Shown: piece by piece, positions 33,935-41,118 of the stretch
Numbering within the stretch: the stretch's first letter is position 1
Layout: each line of letters opens with the position of its first letter
Origin: Streptomyces lydicus
GTDB lineage: Bacteria > Actinomycetota > Actinomycetes > Streptomycetales > Streptomycetaceae
DNA: 64,000 nucleotides
Reading direction: 5' to 3'
NCBI RefSeq assembly: GCF_000717345.1
Contig: NZ_JNZA01000012.1
Span: 62,001-126,000, forward strand
Made by a program: the position numbers and the translations under genes
Notes under the pieces: model-generated
The model's input: the letters and a program-made list of their open reading frames with translations, nothing else
Database searches by the model: none
What the model was told of the DNA's origin: nothing

Positions 33935-36145
33935 TCAGTGGACCACGGCCCCGGCCTCCTCCGGTTGCGTCGTCACCGCCGGCCGCCGGATGGCGGCGAT
34001 GATCTCCTGGGCCCACCGGAGCGGTGGTGGGTCGTCGAGGAGCCTGGCCAAGTGGGCCAGGTGCGCGGCGCGTTCCCCGGGCGACATCGCCAGCGCACGG
34101 CGCAGGGTGTCGACGAGGTCCTGGGCGGAACGCGGGTCGGTGAGCAGGGCCGCGGCGCCGAGTTGGCAGGCCGCTCCGGTGTGCCGGGAGAGGATCAGCA
34201 CCCCGGACCGTCCGGTGGCGGCGTGACTGGCGATGAACTCCTTGGCGGTGAGGTTCATCCCGTCCTGCAAGGACGTCACCCAGAACACGTCCGCCGCGAG
34301 ATAGTGGTCGACCACCTCGCCGAAGGACAGCGCCCGGGGAAGGTGCACGACGGGCTCCCAGCCGCCGGTGCTCCAGCGGCCGTTGACCTCCGCCACGGCG
34401 CGTTCGAGGGCCGCGCGGGTGGTGTCATGGACGCGGATTCCCGGCTCGGGCGGCGGACAGACGAGACGGAAGGTGAACGTCCCCCGCAGTTCGGGCCGTT
34501 GGGCCAGCAGAGCCGCCACCGCACGGACCTTCTGGAGCGGGGCCTTGGCGTAGTCGAGGCGTTCCACTGACAGGACCAGCGCGGGCCGGGACGACCCGGG
34601 CCGGTACGGCGGCGCCGCGGGCCGGGCGGGCCGCGCGCGGGCCAGCTCCTCGACGGCCGGCCGGTCGATGCCCAGGGGGTGTACTCCCGTACGGGGCGTC
34701 CCACGGTCGCCGCCGAGCACCTGCCGGAAGTGGCCGGCGAACGCGGCGGTGTGGAAACCGGCCCAGTCCAGGCAGCGCAGAGAGGCCCTCAACTGCCCGG
34801 CGGTGGGGATACGGGCGAAGGCGTCCGGGGGCGGGAACGGCGTGTGGTGGAACAGCCCCAGGTGCAGATCCGGCCGCGCGGCGCGCAGGAAGCCGGGCAC
34901 CAGCCAGAGGTTGTAGTCGTGCAGCCAGACGGTGGCGCCGCGCGCCGCGTGAGCGCTGAGGTGATCGGCGAACCGGGCGTTGAAGCGTTCGTAGTGGCGC
35001 CAGGCCGAGGGGCTGAACCGCATCCGCTCGGGCTGGGACATCAGCGCCGGCCACAGCGTCTCCTTGCAGGCGCGGTGGAAGTACGCGGTCCAGTCGGCGG
35101 CGGCCACCGGGAGGAACGCCAGCGGGAAGCCGGTCGGGTGCAGCGGGCGCGCCGCTCCCTCGTGGGGCGTATCGCCGTCCTCGACCAGCGCGGTGGCCCA
35201 GACCGCGTCCGGCCCGCCGGGGCGGAACAGGCACTGCAGGGTGGGCAGTACGCCGTTCGGACTGAGCGGCTGGCGCCACTGCCCGTCGGCCCAGCGGACC
35301 GGCGGACGATGGTACCCCACGACGACCGGGCGCGGACGTTCGACCCAGCCCAGGCTTTCCAAAGCGGCCAGGATGCCGGCCGTCCCCGGACGGTCGGCCA
35401 GGTGGACGCCGTCGCGGTCGGCGACCCGCTCCCGCAGCGCGGGCTCCGCATCGCTCATGACGACGCCGTGCGCCCCCAGCTCGAACAGCGACAGGTCGTT
35501 GAGCGAGTCCCCGGCCACCAGCACCGATGCCAGGGGCCATTGGTGCTCCCGGGCGAGCAGGGCGAGCGCGTGGCCCTTGCTCGCCGCCTCCGGCAGGACG
35601 TCGAAGTAGCGGTCCGCCGAATACGTCCAGCCGCAGCCCAGCTCCCGCACCGCGTCGGTGATCTCGTCGGAGAACCGCTCGGGACGGAGGAAGAACGAGC
35701 AGCGGCCCTCCTGCACGATCCCGTCCTGGTGGACGAGCTCGGAAAAGCGCGCCAACCGGGCCCGTACGCGCCGCTGTCCGGGCCAGCCGCGGCGCAGCCG
35801 GTTCTCCAGTGCGGTGACCCGGCTCCGGTCGGCCCCGTCGATCACGCTCGCGCCGACGTCCGCGATGATCCACCGGGGGCGGGGCACCAGCGGATCGGTG
35901 CGCAGGATCTGCTCGACCGACGGCAGTGAGCGGCCGGTGGCGAACACCACCGTCACCTCCGGATGGCGGTCGAGCGCCGCCCGCAGCCGCCGTCGGTCCG
36001 TGTCGTCACCGCCGAGCAGGGTGCCGTCCAGGTCGGTGACCAGCACTTTGACGGTGCCGCCGGCGCCGGCGGCACCGCCCGCTCCCGCGTCCGTAGGCTT
36101 CGACGCGCCCTGCTCGCCCGGTACCCGCGCCGCCATGGTCGTCAT
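33935..36145 (-). CDS. HAD phosphatase-GT20 fusion, glucosylglycerol-phosphate synthase/phosphatase-like
   Basis: 736 residues from the ATG at 36145, with a GGGGGACGG site upstream. Residues 32-~270 form a HAD phosphatase: VLVTDLDGTLLGG (nucleophile D38), FATGRS, a Lys in the cap and VLVAGDSLNDLSLFE. Residues ~280-730 form a GT20 glycosyltransferase: WLHDYNLWLVPGFLR, LFHHTPFPPPDAF, LSVERLDYAKAPLQKV, VNGRWSTGGWEPV and TSLQDGMNLTAKEF. The Asn in D-Y-N-L-W and the N-G-R-W/G-W stretch are closer to GgpS than to trehalose-phosphate synthase (D-Y-H-L). Phosphatase-first fusions of this type (GgpPS) make glucosylglycerol in some proteobacteria. Product here, glucosylglycerol or trehalose, is inferred. 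Osmolyte synthesis in the cytosol is likely. Confidence 0.85.
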   Translation of the reverse strand: MTTMAARVPGEQGASKPTDAGAGGAAGAGGTVKVLVTDLDGTLLGGDDTDRRRLRAALDRHPEVTVVFATGRSLPSVEQILRTDPLVPRPRWIIADVGASVIDGADRSRVTALENRLRRGWPGQRRVRARLARFSELVHQDGIVQEGRCSFFLRPERFSDEITDAVRELGCGWTYSADRYFDVLPEAASKGHALALLAREHQWPLASVLVAGDSLNDLSLFELGAHGVVMSDAEPALRERVADRDGVHLADRPGTAGILAALESLGWVERPRPVVVGYHRPPVRWADGQWRQPLSPNGVLPTLQCLFRPGGPDAVWATALVEDGDTPHEGAARPLHPTGFPLAFLPVAAADWTAYFHRACKETLWPALMSQPERMRFSPSAWRHYERFNARFADHLSAHAARGATVWLHDYNLWLVPGFLRAARPDLHLGLFHHTPFPPPDAFARIPTAGQLRASLRCLDWAGFHTAAFAGHFRQVLGGDRGTPRTGVHPLGIDRPAVEELARARPARPAAPPYRPGSSRPALVLSVERLDYAKAPLQKVRAVAALLAQRPELRGTFTFRLVCPPPEPGIRVHDTTRAALERAVAEVNGRWSTGGWEPVVHLPRALSFGEVVDHYLAADVFWVTSLQDGMNLTAKEFIASHAATGRSGVLILSRHTGAACQLGAAALLTDPRSAQDLVDTLRRALAMSPGERAAHLAHLARLLDDPPPLRWAQEIIAAIRRPAVTTQPEEAGAVVH

Positions 36146-36562
36146 GGTCCCGTCCCCCTCGTGCGGCGAGCGTTCCGCCGTCCGGGCGCTCCCGTCCCGG
36201 CCCCGTCCGGGAGAAACGCACGCACTCCCGGAGCACGAGATCGACCGAGTACGCCCCGGCACCGGCCGCCGGTCGTGTCATGCCCATGCGTCATGGCGGG
36301 ACTGTAGGGACAGCACCCGTCGACGCGGAGCGGCAACCGGGCGAGATGGCCGAAATGACGGCCCTTCAGGTCTCCGTAACGCCACGGACGGCCAAATGTG
36401 GCGCTGCCGTCGGCCCCGGAAACGTCAGCCCCGGAAGCCCCGGCCCCGGGCTCCTCGGCCGGCCCCGGGCGCGCCCCCGGGTGGCCACCTTCCCGGCCGT
36501 CCCCGAAAGTCCTCGCCGGTGCCCGAAGATAAGGGACCCGGCCCACCTCCAAGGAGCTTCTC
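36146..36562. other. Divergent intergenic region, no gene seen
   Basis: 417 bases between the GT20 fusion and the VOC gene. The right part is GC-homopolymer rich (Pro/Gly codons in every frame). No promoter could be fixed. The ribosome site AAGGAGC at 36551-36557 belongs to the VOC gene. Confidence 0.4.
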
Positions 36563-36871
36563 GTGTGCATCGGCCTTGTCGTCCTCTACACCGAACGCCT
36601 GGAGGCGTGCCGTGACTTCTACGCCGGCCTCGGCCTCACCTTCCAACGGGAGCGGCACGGCGAGGGGCCCGAGCACTACGCAGCCGTCCTGGGCGAGGGC
36701 GTGGTCCTTGAGCTGTACCCGGCGTCCTCGGCACGTCTCGCGACGGGCTCCCTCAGGCTGGGGCTCGTGGTGAGCGCGAAGGACGCCGCCGCGGCGCGGC
36801 CCGCGCGGCCGGCGGGCCGGCAGATCGTGACCGACCCGGACGGCCGTACGGTGGAGGTGCTGGTCAAATAG
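36563..36871 (+). CDS. VOC-family (glyoxalase/bleomycin-resistance fold) protein
   Basis: 102 residues from the GTG at 36563, placed by AAGGAGC six bases upstream. The VOC pattern is LVVLYTERLEACRDFYAGLG, VLELYPAS and IVTDPDGRTVEVLVK, with Glu metal or ligand contacts near each end of the beta-alpha-beta repeats. These small proteins dimerise to make a cavity; members isomerise or bind antibiotics or split electrophiles. No specific substrate is indicated. Confidence 0.85.
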   Translation: MCIGLVVLYTERLEACRDFYAGLGLTFQRERHGEGPEHYAAVLGEGVVLELYPASSARLATGSLRLGLVVSAKDAAAARPARPAGRQIVTDPDGRTVEVLVK

Positions 36872-36886
36872 CAGAGGCGGGCCCCC

Positions 36887-36906
36887 GTACGGGAGTACCC
36901 CCGTAC
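36887..36906. terminator. Short stem-loop between converging genes
   Basis: GTACGGG (36887-36893) pairs with CCCGTAC (36900-36906) with a 6-base loop, after the VOC stop and before the converging 37024 gene end. Confidence 0.4.
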
Positions 36907-37023
36907 TCACCCGCCGGGTGCTTCCCGGCCCGCCCCGGGACCCGGGACCGGCCAGGAAACACGCTCGCGGCGACTCGGCGACTCGGCGCCACCGGCCTCG
37001 TCAGCCGGTCACGGCACCGGAGG

Positions 37024-37707
37024 TCAGTGCTGCACCACGAACGACCGGCCCTTCTTGGCGCCGGATGAGCAGGAAGCCTTCTCCGAGGCCGTCATCTTGC
37101 GGGACTTGACCGTCACCGCATTGCTCCGTCCGTCCGTACCGTTGGGCGCGGGGCCGGTGACGGTGTCCGGAACGAACCAGAAGTAGTGCCCCCACTTCGG
37201 GCTGTCGTAATGCGTCTGCCAGGTGCCCGAGACGGTCTGCATGACCTGGGCGCGGGAGATCCAGCCCACCTCGCCGGGCTTCACCGTCATGCCCAGCGAG
37301 CTGTTCTCGGTGTGCGAGCTCGACCATGTGTGGCTGTACGTCGCGGTCACGCTCAGGTCGATGAGGCCGGCGATCTTTCCGCCGGCGGTGACCGACACGC
37401 CCGCGGAGTCCGTCGAGCCCACCGTGTCCGACCAGCCCATGGACTGCGTGGCGTCCGAAGTGCTGCAGTTGTAGAGCGAGTCGGAGACCTGGTGGAAGTC
37501 TCCCAGGTACGCCTTGCCGAGCGTCGGCTCGTTGAAGCTGCACTTCCCCTCGCCGGAAGCGCAGTCGGCTATCAGCTGCGCCCGCGTGGGCCCGTCCTCC
37601 GCGGCGGCCGGTACGGCCATCGCGGCGACCAGCCCCAACGACGCCGCGGACAGCGCCATCAGCCGGCTTCCCTGCCGGATCACTCTGCTGTTCTTCCTCT
37701 TTGCCAT
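37024..37707 (-). CDS. Secreted aerolysin/MTX2-like protein
   Basis: 227 residues. A signal peptide (LMALSAASLGLVAAMAVPAA) ends at A-A-A-E near residue 37. The mature protein has two Cys pairs likely disulfide-bonded (C49/C56-type near DCASGEGKC, YNCSTSDA, KASCSSGA). The central region GWSDTVGSTDSAGVSVTAGG, then IDLSVTATYSHTWSSSHTEN and SLGMTVKPGEVGWI, alternates Ser/Thr with hydrophobics. This is the hallmark of the membrane-inserting and flanking strands of the aerolysin/epsilon-toxin (MTX2) fold. Those proteins form beta-barrel pores; activity here is untested. The gene lies after a TetR gene in the same direction and has an upstream 9-bp dyad. Confidence 0.65.
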   Translation of the reverse strand: MAKRKNSRVIRQGSRLMALSAASLGLVAAMAVPAAAEDGPTRAQLIADCASGEGKCSFNEPTLGKAYLGDFHQVSDSLYNCSTSDATQSMGWSDTVGSTDSAGVSVTAGGKIAGLIDLSVTATYSHTWSSSHTENSSLGMTVKPGEVGWISRAQVMQTVSGTWQTHYDSPKWGHYFWFVPDTVTGPAPNGTDGRSNAVTVKSRKMTASEKASCSSGAKKGRSFVVQH

Positions 37708-37843
37708 CTTGCGTTGCCTCTCGTGCCTTCGCCCAGATTCGTTCGCACGGCATGGCGGTGCCCGCGGCGCGTGGCGGTGCCGCGGCGGGCGCCGGAATGT
37801 TGCATTCGCCGCTGTTGCGTTTGAGACTGGAGTGAAATCTGAT

Positions 37844-37878
37844 TCAACTACACCAAGATTCGGTAAAGTTGTAGTTGA
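37844..37878. promoter_or_regulatory. 9-bp inverted repeat upstream of the aerolysin-like gene
   Basis: TCAACTACA (37844-37852) and TGTAGTTGA (37870-37878) are perfect arms with a 17-base spacer, 137-171 bases upstream of the start, in AT-rich sequence. It is a candidate operator. Confidence 0.5.
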
Positions 37879-37983
37879 TGGTGAAACAGTCCCTTTAAGG
37901 GCAATCGAAACGGAGGCGGCGTCAGGTAGGGGGTGCCGGGCGGGAAGCGGTAACTCCGCGCCGGTGTAAGGGGGAAGAGGGCA

Positions 37984-38580
37984 TCACGCGCCCGTGGAAG
38001 CCCCCTTGAGGACCGTGCGCACCGCGCGGGAAACGAAGTCCCCCTCCACGGGCAGCTGCCGGAGTACGACGCGGAGCCAGGCCGCCCCGGCCAGCAGGTC
38101 CACCAGGAGCATCGGATCGGTGTCCGCAGGGAGTTCGCCGCGCGCCACGGCGCGATCGAAGAGGGGTCGCTCCCGGGCGAGTCGATCGGTGAAGAACTCC
38201 CTTACGTGCACCGCGAGTTCGGGGCTCTGGGTGACGGCGCCCAAGGTGGCGACGGCGATTCCTGAACCGGGCGGGACGGTCAGCAGGGTCACCACGGTCC
38301 GCAGCAGCGCCTCCAGGTCGCCCTGGAGGCTCCCGGTGTCGGGCGGTTCGAGGCCGAGCCGCCGCGTCCCGATGAGCGCGGCCCCCAGCAGCGCCCCCTT
38401 GGAGGGCCACCACCGGTAGAGCGTCGTCTTGTTGACCCCGGACCGCTGGGCGACGCCCTCGATCGTCAGGCCCTCGTAGCCCTTCGTCGCGAGCAGGTCC
38501 AACGTGGCATCGAAGATCTCCTGCGCCTTCCGTGGCCCGCCGCTGCGCCGCGTCCCGTCCTGCCCTCGCTCCTCGTTCAT
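37984..38580 (-). CDS. TetR-family regulator
   Basis: 198 residues. The N-terminal helix-turn-helix reads AQEIFDATLDLLATKGYEGL then TIEGVAQRSGVNKTTLYRWW, close to the AcrR/TetR consensus. The C-terminal helical part (ALLRTVVTLLTVPPGSGIAV, HVREFFTDRLARERPLFDRA) would bind ligand and dimerise. It is divergent from the alpha/beta hydrolase-SRPBCC pair. The 18-bp palindrome in the 63-base gap fits repression of both directions. The aerolysin-like gene follows in the same direction but 276 bases away. Confidence 0.93.
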   Translation of the reverse strand: MNEERGQDGTRRSGGPRKAQEIFDATLDLLATKGYEGLTIEGVAQRSGVNKTTLYRWWPSKGALLGAALIGTRRLGLEPPDTGSLQGDLEALLRTVVTLLTVPPGSGIAVATLGAVTQSPELAVHVREFFTDRLARERPLFDRAVARGELPADTDPMLLVDLLAGAAWLRVVLRQLPVEGDFVSRAVRTVLKGASTGA

Positions 38581-38603
38581 GCGGAGAGACTAGCATCGAA
38601 AAA

Positions 38604-38621
38604 CAACGCAACGTTGCGTTG
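38604..38621. promoter_or_regulatory. 18-bp perfect palindrome, TetR operator
   Basis: CAACGCAACGTTGCGTTG is its own reverse complement and sits centrally between the TetR start (38580) and the hydrolase start. This is the expected place for a shared operator. Confidence 0.75.
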
Positions 38622-38643
38622 CATTTGAGGTAGCGTGCCGGCC

Positions 38644-39423
38644 ATGAAGACCGACACAACAGGGCTGCCCCTCGTTTTCGTGCACGGCATGCGCGTCAGC
38701 GGCACGATGTGGCAACCCGTCATCGACACCCTCGGAACGCGCCATCCCACGGCGGCGCCCGACCTGCCGGGCCACGGAAGCCGGCGCGGCGAGCCGTTCA
38801 CCCTGCCCGGCGCGGTGGCGGCCGTCACCGATGCCATCGACGCGCTCGGCGGCCGTGCACTGGTCGTCGGCCTGTCGCTGGGCGGCTACGTCGCCGTGGC
38901 GACGGCCGGCAGCCATCCGGACCGGGTGCTCGGCCTGGTCGCGATGGGCTGCACCGCCACACCCCGCGGACTGCTCGGCGCCGTCTACCGGGGAGCGGCG
39001 CGCGCCTCGGCCCGGTATCCGCACGAGGCCAACCGCCTCAGCGCGTTCGCATTCCGCCGCGCCCTCCCGGGACGCCAGGCCCGCGCCATGGTGTCCGGCG
39101 GCCTGACCTGCGGGGCCGTGCCCGACATCGTCAGGGCCGTCAGCGCGATGGACCCGCTCGCCGCGCTCGCGGCGTACCCGGGCCCCGTATGGCTGGTGAA
39201 CGGCGAACGCGACCACTTCCGCCGCGACGAGCGGCGCTTCCTCCGCGCCTGCCGCGACGGCCGCCTCATCGTCCGGCCCGGCTGCGGACACGTCAGCAGC
39301 CTCGCCGATACCGAGGCACTCGCCCGGCAGGTGCGGGATGCCGCGGCGGTCGTCACCGCGGCCCGGACCGGCGGCACTTCGGTGCCCACGCACCACACCA
39401 CGTCACCGGAGGGGACACGATGA
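38644..39423 (+). CDS. Alpha/beta-hydrolase
   Basis: 259 residues from the ATG at 38644. A GTG at 38635 (GAGG four bases upstream) is an alternative start. The fold is clear: LPLVFVHGMRVSGTMW (oxyanion loop), VVGLSLGGYVAVA with Ser nucleophile in G-L-S-L-G, NGERDHFRR with the Asp and PGCGHVSSLAD with the His. The small substrate may be an ester or a cofactor-free decarboxylation/hydrolysis target. Its stop overlaps the SRPBCC gene start, so they are coupled. It is divergent from TetR. Confidence 0.9.
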   Translation: MKTDTTGLPLVFVHGMRVSGTMWQPVIDTLGTRHPTAAPDLPGHGSRRGEPFTLPGAVAAVTDAIDALGGRALVVGLSLGGYVAVATAGSHPDRVLGLVAMGCTATPRGLLGAVYRGAARASARYPHEANRLSAFAFRRALPGRQARAMVSGGLTCGAVPDIVRAVSAMDPLAALAAYPGPVWLVNGERDHFRRDERRFLRACRDGRLIVRPGCGHVSSLADTEALARQVRDAAAVVTAARTGGTSVPTHHTTSPEGTR

Positions 39424-39896
39424 CCGTACGTGCACGGGAGTGGGACGTGACGGAATCCCTGGAGATGCGCTGCCCGCCGGACGCCGTGTACGCGGCGCTC
39501 GCCGACAGCCGGCGGATGGCCGAGTGGAGCCCCGAGGTCTGGCGGGTGTGGTCCCGCGGCGACCGCTTCGTGGGCTTCAACCGCAGAGCCCTGTGGGTCT
39601 GGTTCACCGTCTGCCACGTCGTCGCCGCCGACCCCGGCCGGGAGTTCGCCTTCGACGTCACCACGTTCGGCCTGCCCGTGGCGCGTTGGGGATACCGGCT
39701 GACGCCGACCCGGCACGGCACGCAGGTCACCGAATACTGGATCGACCACCGGCGCCACGGCTGGCGCCGTCACCTCGCCGAGCTGCTGGGCCTGGTGTTC
39801 ACCGGCACGCCGGCCGTGCAGCGCGCCGCGCGCAACCGTGCCGGCATGCGGCTGACCCTGCGACGCCTGGCCGCGGCCTGCGAGGCGGCCGACTGA
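39420..39896 (+). CDS. SRPBCC-family (polyketide cyclase/START-like) protein
   Basis: 158 residues. The ATG overlaps the hydrolase stop (ATGA). The fold signs are VTESLEMRCPPDAVYAALAD, then MAEWSPEV, and a long C-terminal helix (PAVQRAARNRAGMRLTLRRL). These form a hydrophobic cavity that binds aromatics or lipids. In actinomycetes they act as cyclases, sequestering proteins or regulators. Pairing with a hydrolase under TetR control suggests a small catabolic or detoxifying unit. Confidence 0.88.
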   Translation: MTVRAREWDVTESLEMRCPPDAVYAALADSRRMAEWSPEVWRVWSRGDRFVGFNRRALWVWFTVCHVVAADPGREFAFDVTTFGLPVARWGYRLTPTRHGTQVTEYWIDHRRHGWRRHLAELLGLVFTGTPAVQRAARNRAGMRLTLRRLAAACEAAD

Positions 39897-39928
39897 GCTG
39901 CCGGCCCGTACCACGCCGCTCCGCACGA

Positions 39929-39958
39929 GCCCCTGGCCACGAGTTCCGGTCCAGGGGC
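39929..39958. terminator. Terminator between converging genes
   Basis: GCCCCTGG (39929-39936) pairs with CCAGGGGC (39951-39958) around a 14-base loop, after the SRPBCC stop and before the methyltransferase end. Confidence 0.5.
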
Positions 39959-40007
39959 CGTTGCCCTTGGTTCCGTCGCACGGGCTTCTTTCCCCGAGCG
40001 ACCCGGC

Positions 40008-40802
40008 TCACCGGGCCTTGGTGGCCGCCACCAAGCGGCAGCGGGGGCTCCCGTCCGGTCGGCGGCCGAGCTCCGGCAGCGCGTACAGCTCCACCTCGAA
40101 CCCGGCTCGCACCAGCTCCGCCCGTACGTCGCCCAGACGGAACACGCGGTAGTACATGACGAAGGGTGGACGCCACAGTGCGTTGCGGACCCGCATCGCC
40201 ACGTCGAAGGCCAGCAGGGTCCCGTACGCGAGTGAGCCCGGCCGGGAAGGCGCCGCGATCGGGAAGACGAACCGGCCGCCGGGGCGCAGCGCCGAATGGA
40301 CCTGCGCGAACAGCCCCGGCCGCTCACGGGGCAGGAAGTGCCCGAACGCGCCGAAGCTCACCGCGAGGTCGAAGGCCGGCCCGAAGGGGAGCGCCCGGGC
40401 ATCGGCCCGCACCCACTCCTCGCGCGGCGGCGTGGCCGCCCGTCCGGGCGCCTCGTGGGCGGTGGGCACAGGTCCACCGGTGCGGTCACCGCCACGCTCA
40501 CGGGCCTCGGCGCGGGCGCGGCCCACGGTCAGCATCCCCGCGCTGATGTCGACACCGGTGACCCGCTCCCGGCACACCTGCCGCAGCACGTCCATGCCCG
40601 CGCCGGTGCCGCAGCACAGGTCGAGGCCGCTGTCGAACGGCCCGAGCCCGCGCAGCACCCGCGCGACGGGGCCCAGTACCGAGTCCGGCGTCCGGAACGG
40701 GGTGTGGTCGAATTTCGGCGCGAGCAGGTCGTAGCCGTGCTCGACGGAGGACAGCGCCTGGACGGCGAGTTCACGGAACGTGGGGCCCTGAGGTGTGAAC
40801 AT
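40008..40802 (-). CDS. Class I SAM-dependent methyltransferase
   Basis: 264 residues. The SAM site is GLDLCCGTGAGMDVLRQVC with VTGVDISAGML (acidic end of strand 2), then FDLAVSFGAFGHF and ALRPGGRFVFPIAA. The opening HGYDLLAPKFDHTPFRTPDS is typical of small-molecule methyltransferases of the UbiE type. A Gly/Arg-rich insert of about 30 residues (RERGGDRTGG) sits between strands. The C-terminus FRLGDVRAELVRAGFEVELY follows the usual pattern. The substrate is unknown. It is divergent from the Rho-like gene. Confidence 0.9.
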   Translation of the reverse strand: MFTPQGPTFRELAVQALSSVEHGYDLLAPKFDHTPFRTPDSVLGPVARVLRGLGPFDSGLDLCCGTGAGMDVLRQVCRERVTGVDISAGMLTVGRARAEARERGGDRTGGPVPTAHEAPGRAATPPREEWVRADARALPFGPAFDLAVSFGAFGHFLPRERPGLFAQVHSALRPGGRFVFPIAAPSRPGSLAYGTLLAFDVAMRVRNALWRPPFVMYYRVFRLGDVRAELVRAGFEVELYALPELGRRPDGSPRCRLVAATKAR

Positions 40803-41118
40803 GGCGCCTCAGCATAGGACCGAAGCTCGCCGGCCGTGGTAGTGGTACAGTGCGAGTGGAGCGTACGTACGTTCGCCGTAACTGGCGCGCCACTACTGTC
40901 TGGCTCCCCTTCGCGCGTTTCTCTTTCGCGCTCCTTCATGACGCAGGCAAGGCCCGTGCAGGGCATGCCGCGCAATTCGCTCACCACTCTCGCCGGCCGC
41001 GGGCCTTCCTTGCCCGCCTGCGGGGCGTGCATTCACCGCCCCGGCTTCTCTCCGCCGGCTTCCTTCCCTCACCTGACGTTCCAGGAACCCACGTCCTGAA
41101 AGGACACGGAAACCACCC
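40803..41118 (+). promoter_or_regulatory. Pyrimidine-rich leader of the rho paralogue
   Basis: 316 bases between the methyltransferase and the Rho paralogue. The left end holds a short CGTACGTACG palindrome and a TACAGT promoter-like hexamer. From ~40900 the + strand is C/T-rich (CTTCTCTCCGCCGGCTTCCT, TTCCCTCACCTG) and poor in secondary structure. Long unstructured C-rich leaders are where Rho loads and autoregulates in other bacteria. The two short frames in it look like shadows. Confidence 0.45.
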
